Shown here: one piece after another, positions 49,271 through 58,562 of the stretch
How the letters are laid out: every line of letters starts with the position of its first letter
How positions within the stretch are numbered: the first letter of the stretch is position 1
Assembly: GCF_002159765.1 (NCBI RefSeq)
Contig: NZ_NFJH01000007.1
Coordinates: 62,001-126,000 of the forward strand
Reading direction: 5' to 3'
Length of the DNA: 64,000 nucleotides
Source: Collinsella sp. An268
GTDB lineage: Bacteria > Actinomycetota > Coriobacteriia > Coriobacteriales > Coriobacteriaceae
Notes under the pieces: model-generated
What the model saw: the letters and a program-made list of their open reading frames with translations, nothing else
Told to the model about the DNA's origin: nothing
Database searches by the model: none
Program-made: the position numbers and the translations under genes

Positions 49271-50182
49271 TTACGCGCGCAGAAGCGACGTCAGCTTGAA
49301 CACGGAGCGGAGCTGCTGCTCGAGCTTGAGGTACGCTTCGCTCTTAGTCGTCTTGAGGGTGACGAGGCAGATGGGAATCGAGATTGCCTCGGATGCGTCG
49401 ATGGGGACGACGCGGCTCTCGCGAAACGGCTGGCCAAAGGGAGACAGGTACACCGAGAAGTACACGGCCTTGGTGAGGTCGGTATCGGCGGGGTCGCACG
49501 TTCCGTCCTCGTTGATGCGCACGATGGGGGCGGTGAGCCCCCGCTCTCGGTAGACGGTGCAGATCGAGCGGTTGAACGAGTCGAAGTCCTCGGACCAGAT
49601 GATGGGGTAGGGGGCGACATCGGCAAGGCTCAAGGTTTTGCGCCGCGCCAGAGGATGGCCCTTCGTCATGCCCACGCCCGTCGGCAGGCTGCCGATGGCG
49701 ATGCAGTCGGTGTCCGGCGCGCTGTATGAGCCGATCATGCAAAGGGCGTCGACGGTGCCGGAACGCAGCGCCTCGAGCGATGTTTTGCCGGGGGCGATGA
49801 GGATCTCGATTTCGATACCGAGCTTGGCGCCCACGATATCCGCAAGGCGCTTCATAGCCACGTCGCCACCCTCAAACGGCGGCGCGCAGAAGGAGAGCAG
49901 CAGCCGCTCGCGCGAGTGCTGGGTGGTGACGCGGTCGGAGAAGGCCTCCAGCTCGTTGAAGCTGTCGAGGATGCGTCGCGCGCGGTTGTAGAACCCCTGC
50001 CCGACCGCGGTGGGCTTGACGCCGTGATTGCTGCGGATGAGCAGCGGTGTGCCCACCTCCGCCTCGAGTTCGGAGATGCCTTTGGAAACGGCTTGGACGG
50101 TCACAAACTGCTGCTTAGCCGCTGAAGAAAGCGAACCGCCGTCGACGGCGGAAACTAAATAGCGTATGTGACGAATGTCCAT
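49271..50182 (-). CDS. LysR-family transcriptional regulator
   Basis: 303 residues. N-terminal winged helix (RYLVSAVDGGSLSSAAKQQFVTVQAVSKGISELEAEVGTPL is the helix-turn-helix region) and a C-terminal effector domain with two lobes (LLLSFCAPPFEGGDVAMKRL ... LSLADVAPYPIIWSEDF). The effector is unknown. Divergent from the ZIP transporter gene; a palindromic site lies just upstream of its start. Confidence 0.92.
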   Translation of the reverse strand: MDIRHIRYLVSAVDGGSLSSAAKQQFVTVQAVSKGISELEAEVGTPLLIRSNHGVKPTAVGQGFYNRARRILDSFNELEAFSDRVTTQHSRERLLLSFCAPPFEGGDVAMKRLADIVGAKLGIEIEILIAPGKTSLEALRSGTVDALCMIGSYSAPDTDCIAIGSLPTGVGMTKGHPLARRKTLSLADVAPYPIIWSEDFDSFNRSICTVYRERGLTAPIVRINEDGTCDPADTDLTKAVYFSVYLSPFGQPFRESRVVPIDASEAISIPICLVTLKTTKSEAYLKLEQQLRSVFKLTSLLRA

Positions 50183-50215
50183 AGGTTCTCCGGCATGATA
50201 GGCGGCAACTTGAGA

Positions 50216-50231
50216 TGGCAGAAAGCTGCCA
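50216..50231. promoter_or_regulatory. TGGCAG/CTGCCA palindrome, probable LysR site
   Basis: TGGCAG-AAAG-CTGCCA, within a longer imperfect dyad (TTGAGA ... AAGACA), 34 bp upstream of the LysR start. Position fits autoregulation. Confidence 0.45.
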
Positions 50232-50428
50232 AGACATAAGTCTAGGCTCCGAGGAAGGCCGGGCGAAAGGTTCCGGCGGCGTGTTCAACTACTTGTTGAT
50301 GGGGGGTGCGCACGTGCGCGCGCGGGCGCGGAGGGATGCACGAGGGCGTCACGCCTCCCGCCTCTGTGTACGCGGGGTGCAGGCGGGGTATCCCTATGAG
50401 TGCTATGACGCACGTTGGAACAACCGAC

Positions 50429-50454
50429 GGCCGCCGCACCTAAAGACGGCGGCC
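50429..50454 (+). promoter_or_regulatory. leader hairpin before ZIP transporter
   Basis: GGCCGCCG (50429-50436) pairs with CGGCGGCC (50447-50454), ending eight bases before the ribosome site AGGAGG. It may control translation or be a short terminator; no known metal riboswitch was recognised in the 289-bp spacer. Confidence 0.35.
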
Positions 50455-50471
50455 ACGCGAGGAGGTATCGC

Positions 50472-51293
50472 ATGTTTGACCAGCAGACGCTCCAGGCGCT
50501 CGCATGGGCGGCGCTCGGCTGCGGCTTTACGTGGCTTATGACGACGGCGGGCTCAGCCGTCGTGCTCTTCACCTCAAACGACCCGGAGAAGGGACGGCTC
50601 ACGCATCACATCTTTTTAGGCTTCGCTGCGGGCGTGATGATCGCGGCGAGCGTCTGGTCGCTGCTGAACCCCGCGATCGAGCAGGCCGAGGAGCTCGGCC
50701 AGATAGGTTGGATCCCCGCTGCGGGCGGGTTTCTGCTCGGCGTCGCGTTCCTCATCGCGCTCGATACCCTGCTGCCCCACCTTCACGCGGGGGAGAAAGA
50801 TCCCGAGGGGCTGCCCTCGTCGTGGAAGCGCACGACGCTTCTGGTCTCGGCGGTTACGCTTCACAACATCCCCGAGGGTATGAGCGTGGGCCTGCTTTTC
50901 GCCATGGCGTCGCAAGCACCGGGTGCGGCGGGCGAGGCGTATCTCGGTATGGCGTTCGCCCTCGCCATCGGTATCGGGCTGCAGAACTTCCCCGAGGGGG
51001 CGGCCATCTCGCTGCCGCTGCGCCGCGAGGGGTTCAGCCGTGTAAAGGCTTTTGCAGCCGGCTCGCTTTCCGGCATCGTCGAGCCCATATTTGGTATTCT
51101 CGTAGTGCTGGCGAGCGGCTGGATCGCTCCGTTCATGCCATGGCTCCTGGCCTTCGCGGCGGGTGCCATGATCTATGTCGTGGTGGAGGAGCTCATCCCC
51201 GAGGCGCATCTGGGCGAGCACTCCAACGTGGGCACGCTCGGCGTCATCGCGGGCTTCGTGATCATGATGGTGCTCGACGTCGCTCTCGGGTAG
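50472..51293 (+). CDS. ZIP-family metal transporter
   Basis: 273 residues from ATG 50472 (GAGGAGG upstream). Eight spans; the metal path motifs HNIPEG (TM4) and QNFPEG (TM5) of the GufA/ZupT group are present, the second with Gln/Asn instead of His as in many GufA members, and EELIPEAH near the C-terminus. Imports zinc, possibly iron or manganese, without ATP. Confidence 0.93.
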   Translation: MFDQQTLQALAWAALGCGFTWLMTTAGSAVVLFTSNDPEKGRLTHHIFLGFAAGVMIAASVWSLLNPAIEQAEELGQIGWIPAAGGFLLGVAFLIALDTLLPHLHAGEKDPEGLPSSWKRTTLLVSAVTLHNIPEGMSVGLLFAMASQAPGAAGEAYLGMAFALAIGIGLQNFPEGAAISLPLRREGFSRVKAFAAGSLSGIVEPIFGILVVLASGWIAPFMPWLLAFAAGAMIYVVVEELIPEAHLGEHSNVGTLGVIAGFVIMMVLDVALG

Positions 51294-51355
51294 GGCACCC
51301 TCTCCCGGGCCCGCCCTTGCCGGCGCGGTACCAAGAGAGAACGGATGCTCACCTC

Positions 51356-52213
51356 ATGATCAAGCTGTTTGCCTGCGATCTGGACGGCACGTTGCTGAAC
51401 GTGCGCCATGCTACCGACCGAACCATTCTGCGCTGCGTCGAGGCCGTCGTCGCGGCGGGCGCGCACATCGCCGTCGCTACCGGCCGCGCCGTGCAGACCA
51501 CCCATGACCACGGTTTTGACGGGGCTCCCGTCGACATGCTCGGATCTAACGGCACGATCGTGCGCGACCGCGAGGGCAACCTGCTCAAGACCTTCCCCAT
51601 CGACCCCGCCGTGCTCGAGGACCTGCTCACCACGTTTCCCACCATCCCCTTCGATTGCGCCACGCCGGAGGGCATGTTCATCCGCGGTTCCAAGGAGCAG
51701 CACGACGAGGGCTTCAGACGCGACAACCCCATCAAGCGCATCATCGTCCGCGGCATGCGCGGCCCCGTGGGTCAGAACCAGATGCACTTCGACCAGACGA
51801 CGGCAGACATCTTGAAGCTGCATGATGTCTGCAAGGTCAACTGCCGCGTCGTCGACCCGGGCTTGAGCCGAGAGCTCGCCGCCTATCTTGCCGCACACGA
51901 GGATACGCTCGTAAACGCGCCCTTCAATCCCATCATGTTCGAGATCTCCGACCGCGATGCCAACAAGGGCGCCGGCGTGGCGTGGCTCGCCTCGTACTAC
52001 GGCTACACCGAGGACGAGTGCGCCGTGTACGGCGACGGCGGCAACGACATCGCGATGCTCAAGCGCTTCCGGCATTCCTATGCGATGGCCAACGGCAGCG
52101 ACGAGGCAAAGGCTGCCGCGAGCGCGGTCATCGGCAGCAACGCGTTTCACGCGGTGCCGCGCCACATCATGGCAACGCTCCGGCGCGAGCGCGGGCGCGT
52201 GAGCATCGCGTAG
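51356..52213 (+). CDS. Cof-type HAD-superfamily hydrolase
   Basis: 285 residues from ATG 51356. Motif I FACDLDGTLLN, motif II VATGRAVQTTHDHG, cap domain with MLGSNGTIVRDREGN, motif IV VYGDGGNDIAMLKRF and AMANGSDEAKAAA. Typical broad-specificity sugar or cofactor phosphatase, cytoplasmic. The ribosome site is weak (AGAGAG). 62 bp after the ZIP gene, may be co-transcribed; no functional link is obvious. Confidence 0.92.
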   Translation: MIKLFACDLDGTLLNVRHATDRTILRCVEAVVAAGAHIAVATGRAVQTTHDHGFDGAPVDMLGSNGTIVRDREGNLLKTFPIDPAVLEDLLTTFPTIPFDCATPEGMFIRGSKEQHDEGFRRDNPIKRIIVRGMRGPVGQNQMHFDQTTADILKLHDVCKVNCRVVDPGLSRELAAYLAAHEDTLVNAPFNPIMFEISDRDANKGAGVAWLASYYGYTEDECAVYGDGGNDIAMLKRFRHSYAMANGSDEAKAAASAVIGSNAFHAVPRHIMATLRRERGRVSIA

Positions 52214-52287
52214 GCGCCCGCTTGCGTTTCCCGGCATCGCCTGCCGGGTGCATGTGGAAACAAGGTGCGCGGTACCTCCTGACGTTT

Positions 52288-52312
52288 AGTATTGCACGTA
52301 ATGTGCAATACT
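52288..52312 (+). promoter_or_regulatory. TetR operator, 10-bp arms
   Basis: AGTATTGCAC-GTAAT-GTGCAATACT, a perfect inverted repeat, 38 bp before the TetR start. A further half-site TGCAATA lies at 52323. Strong candidate for autoregulation of tetR and the downstream activase gene. Confidence 0.75.
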
Positions 52313-52349
52313 ACTCATGTCGTGCAATAACGCAGACGAAGGAGAACGC

Positions 52350-53147
52350 GTGGCACACGTCACATCTATGGTGGCGCTCGGGGAGGACCGTGCAGCGACG
52401 TCGCCCACAGACGACGTCGTGGCGGACGACGTGCAGGCGGCGCGGCAGGATGCGCCCGCCACAAAACTCGATCGCCGCTCGGCGCGCAGCCAGCACCTGA
52501 TGCGCGCGGCGCTCGCCGAGCTCATCAACGAGGGCGAGGACCTCTCGCGCATCACCGTGGCATCGCTCACCGAGCGCGCGGGTCTTACGCGGCGCACCTT
52601 TTACACCCACTACAAGGACATCCCCTCGTTTGTGGGGCATACCGAGGAGCTCATCTTGGCCGAGATCCGCGCGCGTATCGCACGGATCGCCGCGACGGAT
52701 CTCGCCGGGCTCTATCGCAACATCGACGACCTCGCGCCCGCACCCGGTGCCGTCGAGCTGCTCGGCTATCTCAAGCGCAACGGCGCCCTCATCGGCGCGC
52801 TCATCGGCCCCGGCGGCGACCCGGCTTTTGCCCAGCGCATCCAGGCCATCGCGCGAGACACCGTGGCGAGCCGCATGAAGACGGGCATCTTCCCCGGCGC
52901 GCTCGGCACGTTTTTCGATTATTACCTTGCCTACGTGGTCGCTGCCGAGATGGGCATCGTCTCCCGCTGGTTCGAGACGGGCCTCAAGGAGAGCCCCGAG
53001 ACCATGGCGCGCATCATGACGGTGGTCGCTTTTGTGCGTCCGGGCGATCTGTACGGCAAGCCGATTGACATCAACGTGCCGGCATACGGCATGAAGCTCA
53101 TGGGTCTCAACGTACACGGGACCCCTTCCGACACGGCAACAAACTAG
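52350..53147 (+). CDS. TetR/AcrR-family regulator
   Basis: 265 residues from GTG 52350, chosen because GAAGGAG sits five bases upstream and the in-frame ATG at 52317 lies only four bases after the operator. A ~35-residue acidic leader precedes the helix-turn-helix (SRITVASLTERAGLTRRTFYTHYKDIPSFV). The ligand domain ends with an unusual extra 30 residues (GDLYGKPIDINVPAYGMKLMG). Stops ten bases before the large activase gene, so the two are almost certainly one transcript; probable repressor of it. Confidence 0.88.
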   Translation: MAHVTSMVALGEDRAATSPTDDVVADDVQAARQDAPATKLDRRSARSQHLMRAALAELINEGEDLSRITVASLTERAGLTRRTFYTHYKDIPSFVGHTEELILAEIRARIARIAATDLAGLYRNIDDLAPAPGAVELLGYLKRNGALIGALIGPGGDPAFAQRIQAIARDTVASRMKTGIFPGALGTFFDYYLAYVVAAEMGIVSRWFETGLKESPETMARIMTVVAFVRPGDLYGKPIDINVPAYGMKLMGLNVHGTPSDTATN

Positions 53148-53157
53148 GAGGCCATCT

Positions 53158-56100
53158 ATGGTTAAGATTCCCGTCGAGGGTGTCACTGCTCCGGTGCCCG
53201 AGGGCGCCATCTGGCAGCCCGAGAACAACTACGGCACGCTCCATCTGGGCATCGACGTGGGCTCCACCACCGTCAAGCTGGCGGTGCTGAATGACGACAA
53301 CAAGATCGTCTACGCCAAGTACCAGCGCCATCACACCGATGTGCGCGCCTGCGCTCGCGATCTGTTTGTGGGCGCCGAGGGCCTGCTCAAGACGGCGCCG
53401 ATGACGTGCGCCATCACGGGCTCGGGAGGCCTTCTGCTCTCGCAGTGGCTGGGCCTCGAATTTGTGCAGGAGGTCATCGCGAGCAAGCGTGCTGTCGAGA
53501 CGCTTATCCCGCGCACGGACGTCGCCATCGAGCTCGGCGGCGAGGACGCCAAGATCATCTACTTCGACCAGGGCATCGAGCAGCGCATGAACGGCACGTG
53601 CGCCGGCGGTACCGGCGCGTTCATCGACCAGATGGCGACGCTTCTGCACACCGACGCCTCGGGGCTCAACGACCTCGCCCGCCGCGCGACGACCATCTAC
53701 CCCATCGCGAGCAGGTGCGGCGTCTTTGCCAAGTCGGACGTGCAGCCGCTGCTCAACGAGGGCGCCGCACCCGAGGATGTGGCTGCCTCCATCTTCCAGG
53801 CGGTAGTTACGCAGACCATCTCCGGCCTCGCCTGCGGTCGCCCCATCCGCGGCAACGTCGCCTTCTTGGGCGGCCCGCTCCAGTACCTCTCCGAGCTTCG
53901 CCGCCGCTTCTACCTCACGCTCGACCTCGACGAGGAGCACCGCATCGTGCCCGAGAACGCCCACCTCTTTGTGGCGTCCGGCGCGGCCATGGCTCACGAG
54001 TCGACCAAGCTCGCGACGTTCCCCGAGCTCATCGCTGCGATCGACGCCCTCGGCGATACGCAGGGGTCCGAGGTCGCGCGCCTGGAGCCGCTCTTTGCGG
54101 ACGAGGCGGCCTACCGCGAGTTCAAGGAGCGCCATGACCGCGAGGTCGTGCCCAAGGGCGACCCGGCCACCTACACCGGCAAGCGCGTGTTCATCGGCAT
54201 CGACGCCGGCTCCACCACCATGAAGGCCGCCATGGTGGGCGAGGACGGCCAGCTTTTGCACACCTGGTACGGCAACAACAACGGCGACATCCTGGGCACG
54301 GCCAAGGTCATCATGGCCGACTTCTACGCGCACATCCCCGCGGGCGCGACCATCGGCCACGTAACCACCACCGGCTACGGCGAGGCCCTGCTCATCGAGG
54401 CCCTCAAGGCCGACTCCGGCGAGATCGAGACCGTGGCGCATCTGCGTGGCGCTAAGGCGTTTCTGCCGGGCGTCGAGTTCATCCTCGACATCGGCGGGCA
54501 GGACATGAAGTGCCTGCGCGTGCGCGACGGCGTGATCGAGCACATCATGCTCAACGAGGCGTGCTCGTCGGGCTGCGGCAGTTTTATCGAGAGCTTTGCC
54601 GTCTCGATGAACATGGACGTGCGAGCCTTTGCCCAAGCGGCCATCGCCGCCAAGAACCCCGTCGATCTCGGCAGCCGCTGCACCGTCTTTATGAACAGCC
54701 GCGTCAAGCAGGCGCAAAAGGAAGGCGCCACGGTGGGCGACATCGCCGCCGGCCTCTCCTACTCCGTCATCAAAAACGCCCTCTTCAAGGTCATCAAGCT
54801 GCGCGATCCCAAAGAGATCGGCACGAAGGTCATCGTGCAGGGCGGCACCTTCATGAGCGACGCGACGCTGCGCGCCTTCGAGCTCCTGACGGGCGTCAAC
54901 GCCATCCGCCCGGATATCGCCGGGTGCATGGGCGCCTACGGCGCGGCGCTTCTCGCCCGCGACCGGGCGGGCGCTGAGGGCGTCTCGACGATCCTTGCAG
55001 CCGACGAGATTGCGACCCTCACCGTCACGCAGAAGCACGCGCGCTGCGGCCGCTGCTCCAACAACTGCCTTCTCACCATCAACGACTTTGGCGGCGGGCG
55101 CCGCTTCATCACGGGCAACCGCTGCGAGAAGGGCGCCGGTCACAAGAAGGCTAAGGTCGAGGTGCCTAACCTCTTTGCGCAGAAAAACGAGCTGCTCTTC
55201 AACCGCCCCGTGCTCGAGGAGGCCGACGCGTCGCGCGGCACGGTGGGCCTGCCCCGCGCGCTCAACATGTACGAGAACTACCCGTTCTGGCACGCGTTTT
55301 TCACCAAGCTCGGCTTCCGCGTGGTGCTCTCCGACGATTCGAGCAAAAAGACGTACGATGCGGGTATCGAGTCCATGCCGTCCGAGAGCGTGTGCTATCC
55401 GGCCAAGCTCTCCCACGGCCACATCATGAACCTGATCGATAAGGACGTCGACTTTATCTGGATGCCGTGCATCCGCTGGGAGCGCAAGGAGGATCCGGCG
55501 GCGGGTAACTGCTACAACTGCCCCATCGTCATGAGCTACCCCACGGCGCTGGGCCTCAACATCGACGACATCGCCCAGAAAAACGTCGAGTTCCTCTATC
55601 CGTTTGTGCCCTACCACGACAAGGTTGAGCTCAAGCGCCGCCTCTACGAGATCCTCGCCGTCGAGCGCGTGGCGGATGCCGAGGCGGGGCGCGGACGCGT
55701 GCGCGGCCCCAAGCTCACGCGATCCGAGGTCGACGCCGCGGTGAACGCCGCCTACGAGGCGGATGCCGCATTCCACGAGGACATCCAGACCATGGGCGAG
55801 GAGGCGATTCACTGGATCGAGGAGCACGGCGGCCACGGCATCGTGCTCGCCGGACGCCCCTACCATAACGACCCCGAGATCAACCATGCCCTCCCCGAGC
55901 TCATCGCGAGCTTTGGCTTTGCGGTGCTGACGGAGGACTCGGTCGCGCACCTGGTCAAGCCGGACCGCCCCATCCGCGTGGTTGACCAGTGGATGTTCCA
56001 CAGCCGCCTCTACCGTGCGGCCAAGCTCGTGACGCTGCGCAACGACCTCGACCTCATCCAGCTGAACTCGTTTGGCTGCGGCCTCGATGCGCTCACGACC

Positions 56101-57837
56101 GACCAGGTGCAGGAGATCCTCGAGGGGTCGGGCAAGATTTACACCGTGCTCAAGATCGACGAGGTCTCGAACCTCGGCGCGGCGCGCATCCGCATCCGCT
56201 CGCTCATGGCGGCGCTCAAGGACCAGGAGGCCGAGCGCGCCGCCGCGGCCGCTGCCGCCGGCGAGGCCTATACGCAAGGCGACGCCGCCCCGGTTGCCCC
56301 GAGCGGGGACGAGCCGGCGTTCTCCACGCACAAGTACGCGCTCGCGGCGCAGCGGCGGGCCAACTCCGCCGCCTTCGAGAAGGTTCCCTTTACCGAGGAG
56401 ATGCGCGACGCGGGCTACACCATCCTCTGCCCGCAGATGGCGCCCATCCACTTCGACCTCGTCAAGGAGGTCATGAAGGCCGCGGGCTACAACTTCGAGC
56501 TTTTGCCCTCCACCGACCGCGGCGCCGTCGAGGCGGGCCTGCGCTACGTCAACAACGACATCTGCTACCCATCGATCCTGGTGACGGGCCAGATTATGGA
56601 GGCCATCGAGAGCGGCCGCTACGATCTCTCCAAGACGGCCGTGATTATCAGTCAGACGGGTGGCGGCTGCCGCGCCACCAACTACATCGCGCTCATCCGC
56701 AAGGCGCTGCGCGAGAGCGGCCACCCCGAGATCCCCGTCATCTCGCTCTCGGCCGTTAAGCTCGACGAGAGCAACCCCGGCTTCAAGCTGTCGCCGGGGC
56801 TCCTCAAGGCCGCGGTCTACTGCGTGCTCTTCGGCGACGTCATGATGCAGATGCTCTACCGCTGCCGCCCCTACGAGGCCGAGCCCGGCGCCGCCAACGC
56901 CCTGTTTGAGGACTATATGGCCCGCGCCCGCAAGCTCGCGCCCAGCTTTACCCGTCGCAGCTTCACCAAGCTCGCGCGCGAGGCCATCCGCGCCTTTGAC
57001 ACCATGCCGCTTGTGGGCGAGGGCACCAAGCCGCGCGTGGGCGTGGTGGGCGAGATCCTCGTCAAGTTCCATCCCACGGCCAACAACCATGTGGTAGAAG
57101 TCATCGAGAACGAGGGCTGCGAGGCCGTCGTGCCGGGGCTTCTGGACTTCTTCCTCTACTCCATGAGCAACGCCAAGGTGCAGAAGGACGAGCTCGGCAG
57201 CTCGGCGGCTTCGCGTGCGGCCATGGATGCGGTGATCGGCCTCGTAGACTGGATGCGCAAGCCCGTGGACGAGCTGCTTGAGAAGTCGGCGCGTTTCGAG
57301 CGCCCCGAGCCCATCTCGGTCATGGCCGAGAAGGCGACCCGCGTGCTCAGTCTCTGCAACAACATGGGCGAGGGGTGGCTGCTCACCGCCGAGATGCTCG
57401 ACCTCATCGACCACGGCGCGCCCAACATCATCTGCACGCAGCCGTTTGCGTGCCTCCCCAACCACGTGGTGGGCAAGGCTGTGATCAAGGAGCTGCGCCG
57501 CCAGCACCCCGAGAGCAACATCGTGGCCGTCGACTACGACCCCGGTGCCTCCGAGGTGAACCAGCTCAACCGCATCAAGCTCATGATCTCGGTGGCGAAG
57601 GAGAACATGCGGGCAGGCAAGGGCTTTACCATGGAGAGCGTGAAGCCACTCGCCATGGACATGGACGACAGCAAGTTCCGTCCCGACCACACGGGCGATG
57701 CGGGCCACGGGGCCGCTGGCGCCGTGCGGGGCGGCGCGGCTGCGGTGGGCTCGTGCACGGCGTGCGGCGCGGTGACCGAGGATGCCGTGGCGTCTGTTGC
57801 CGAGCGGCTCGGTGCGGGCGTCGGCACCGATAGGTAG
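53158..57837 (+). CDS. large 2-hydroxyacyl-CoA dehydratase activase (BadF/BcrA-type ATPase, fused)
   Basis: 1559 residues, TAGGAGG before the ATG. Two activase ATPase domains: first GIDVGSTTVK (Asp33) with cluster Cys148 (CAGGTGAF) and Cys187 (SRCGVF); second GIDAGSTTMK (Asp349) with Cys469 (CSSGCGSF) and Cys508 (SRCTVF). In both the two Cys are 39 apart, as in HgdC, whose dimer holds one [4Fe-4S]. Next come a four-Cys module (CGRCSNNC ... NRCEKG), a DUF2229 domain (VGLPRALNMYENYPFW, NCYNCPIVMSYP) and a C-terminal HgdB-like part (VNNDICYPSILVTGQ, SQTGGGCRATNY). Such fused proteins are thought to inject electrons, with ATP hydrolysis, into radical dehydratases. The dehydratase itself is not adjacent; the partner is unknown. 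The last 55 residues are Ala/Gly-rich with CTACG. Confidence 0.9.
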   Translation: MVKIPVEGVTAPVPEGAIWQPENNYGTLHLGIDVGSTTVKLAVLNDDNKIVYAKYQRHHTDVRACARDLFVGAEGLLKTAPMTCAITGSGGLLLSQWLGLEFVQEVIASKRAVETLIPRTDVAIELGGEDAKIIYFDQGIEQRMNGTCAGGTGAFIDQMATLLHTDASGLNDLARRATTIYPIASRCGVFAKSDVQPLLNEGAAPEDVAASIFQAVVTQTISGLACGRPIRGNVAFLGGPLQYLSELRRRFYLTLDLDEEHRIVPENAHLFVASGAAMAHESTKLATFPELIAAIDALGDTQGSEVARLEPLFADEAAYREFKERHDREVVPKGDPATYTGKRVFIGIDAGSTTMKAAMVGEDGQLLHTWYGNNNGDILGTAKVIMADFYAHIPAGATIGHVTTTGYGEALLIEALKADSGEIETVAHLRGAKAFLPGVEFILDIGGQDMKCLRVRDGVIEHIMLNEACSSGCGSFIESFAVSMNMDVRAFAQAAIAAKNPVDLGSRCTVFMNSRVKQAQKEGATVGDIAAGLSYSVIKNALFKVIKLRDPKEIGTKVIVQGGTFMSDATLRAFELLTGVNAIRPDIAGCMGAYGAALLARDRAGAEGVSTILAADEIATLTVTQKHARCGRCSNNCLLTINDFGGGRRFITGNRCEKGAGHKKAKVEVPNLFAQKNELLFNRPVLEEADASRGTVGLPRALNMYENYPFWHAFFTKLGFRVVLSDDSSKKTYDAGIESMPSESVCYPAKLSHGHIMNLIDKDVDFIWMPCIRWERKEDPAAGNCYNCPIVMSYPTALGLNIDDIAQKNVEFLYPFVPYHDKVELKRRLYEILAVERVADAEAGRGRVRGPKLTRSEVDAAVNAAYEADAAFHEDIQTMGEEAIHWIEEHGGHGIVLAGRPYHNDPEINHALPELIASFGFAVLTEDSVAHLVKPDRPIRVVDQWMFHSRLYRAAKLVTLRNDLDLIQLNSFGCGLDALTTDQVQEILEGSGKIYTVLKIDEVSNLGAARIRIRSLMAALKDQEAERAAAAAAAGEAYTQGDAAPVAPSGDEPAFSTHKYALAAQRRANSAAFEKVPFTEEMRDAGYTILCPQMAPIHFDLVKEVMKAAGYNFELLPSTDRGAVEAGLRYVNNDICYPSILVTGQIMEAIESGRYDLSKTAVIISQTGGGCRATNYIALIRKALRESGHPEIPVISLSAVKLDESNPGFKLSPGLLKAAVYCVLFGDVMMQMLYRCRPYEAEPGAANALFEDYMARARKLAPSFTRRSFTKLAREAIRAFDTMPLVGEGTKPRVGVVGEILVKFHPTANNHVVEVIENEGCEAVVPGLLDFFLYSMSNAKVQKDELGSSAASRAAMDAVIGLVDWMRKPVDELLEKSARFERPEPISVMAEKATRVLSLCNNMGEGWLLTAEMLDLIDHGAPNIICTQPFACLPNHVVGKAVIKELRRQHPESNIVAVDYDPGASEVNQLNRIKLMISVAKENMRAGKGFTMESVKPLAMDMDDSKFRPDHTGDAGHGAAGAVRGGAAAVGSCTACGAVTEDAVASVAERLGAGVGTDR

Positions 57838-57881
57838 GCGCGCGGGCTCCCGCCCCGGTCGCCCGAGCCCCCTTGCTGAAA

Positions 57882-57935
57882 GAAATCGCGTTTAGGTCAC
57901 ATCTCCCACGTGATAGAGGGCCTAAACGCGATTTC
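57882..57935 (+). repeat. intergenic hairpin 1 after activase gene
   Basis: Perfect 15-bp stem GAAATCGCGTTTAGG (57882-57896) with 57921-57935; inside it TCAC/GTGA extends pairing. TTCCTTG follows, so it may end the activase transcript. Confidence 0.7.
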
Positions 57936-57983
57936 CTTGAGATGCCGGCCATTCTTGCTCGCAAGATCGCCTCCCTTGCATAA

Positions 57984-58031
57984 CGTCACGCTTACGGTCG
58001 TTTGCAGTATTCGACTTGACCGTAAGCGTGA
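57984..58031. repeat. intergenic hairpin 2
   Basis: Perfect 15-bp stem GTCACGCTTACGGTC (57984-57998) with 58017-58031, 18-base loop. Same architecture as hairpin 1, 48 bp away, different sequence. The rest up to about 58235 is gene-free, with a small CCTCGC/GCGAGG hairpin near 58093. Confidence 0.7.
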
Positions 58032-58255
58032 CTATTCCAAAAAGAGGGCGGGGGTCGCCCCCCCTCGATCGTGTCTGCGGTGGCAATATGGTTCCTCGCT
58101 TTCGCGAGGGAGGGACTTGAAGCGCAACCGTACGACCGTGCGGTGTCCGTGCGGTGTCCGAGCGGTGCTCGTGCTCGGGCGCGTGTCGGCGGTTTTGTGC
58201 CATTTGCACCCGTCTACGTGGATGCAGCGTGCGCTGTGCTAACATATCGACCAAC

Positions 58256-58537
58256 GCGTTGACGGAGAGGGTTGCACCCGCCGCGTCGCCGCCAAGAGAG
58301 GGAGGGTCACCGGCTGAGAGCCCACCTGCGGAGGCAAGGATGCAGCGTTCACTCCCGAGCAGCGACCTGAACGGTACGGCGGCGATGAGGGGCACTCATG
58401 GCCGCGGCTGAGTAGGGAAGCCGTTGCCCCACGAGACGGGGTCAAAGGGGGTACGGGGGGAGACAACCCTCGGCCAAACAAGGTGGTACCGCGGTATATG
58501 AGCCGTCCTTGGGATTCGTTCCCAAGGACGGTTTTTT
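58256..58537 (+). promoter_or_regulatory. T-box riboswitch for pheST
   Basis: Contains the T-box sequence AACAAGGTGGTACCGCGG (58477-58494) and a strong terminator just after it (CCGTCCTTGGGA at 58503-58514 with 58520-58531, then TTTTTT). Upstream helices span about 58256-58470; a TTC followed by A at 58348-58350 is the likely Phe specifier. Uncharged tRNA-Phe would favour the antiterminator and turn on pheST. An extended -10 (TGCTAACAT, 58237-58245) gives a start just before the element. Confidence 0.92.
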
Positions 58538-58562
58538 ATTGGCTCTACCAGAAAGGACACGT

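Noticed and set aside
50183-50471. Metal-sensing riboswitch before the ZIP transporter
   Set aside because: Only one simple hairpin is visible; none of the conserved bases of manganese, magnesium or nickel/cobalt riboswitches could be recognised.
53107-57708. 1533-residue open frame antisense to the activase gene
   Set aside because: It mirrors the real gene codon by codon in GC-rich DNA; the product is His/Arg/Val-rich with no recognisable domain, while the plus-strand protein has clear motifs.
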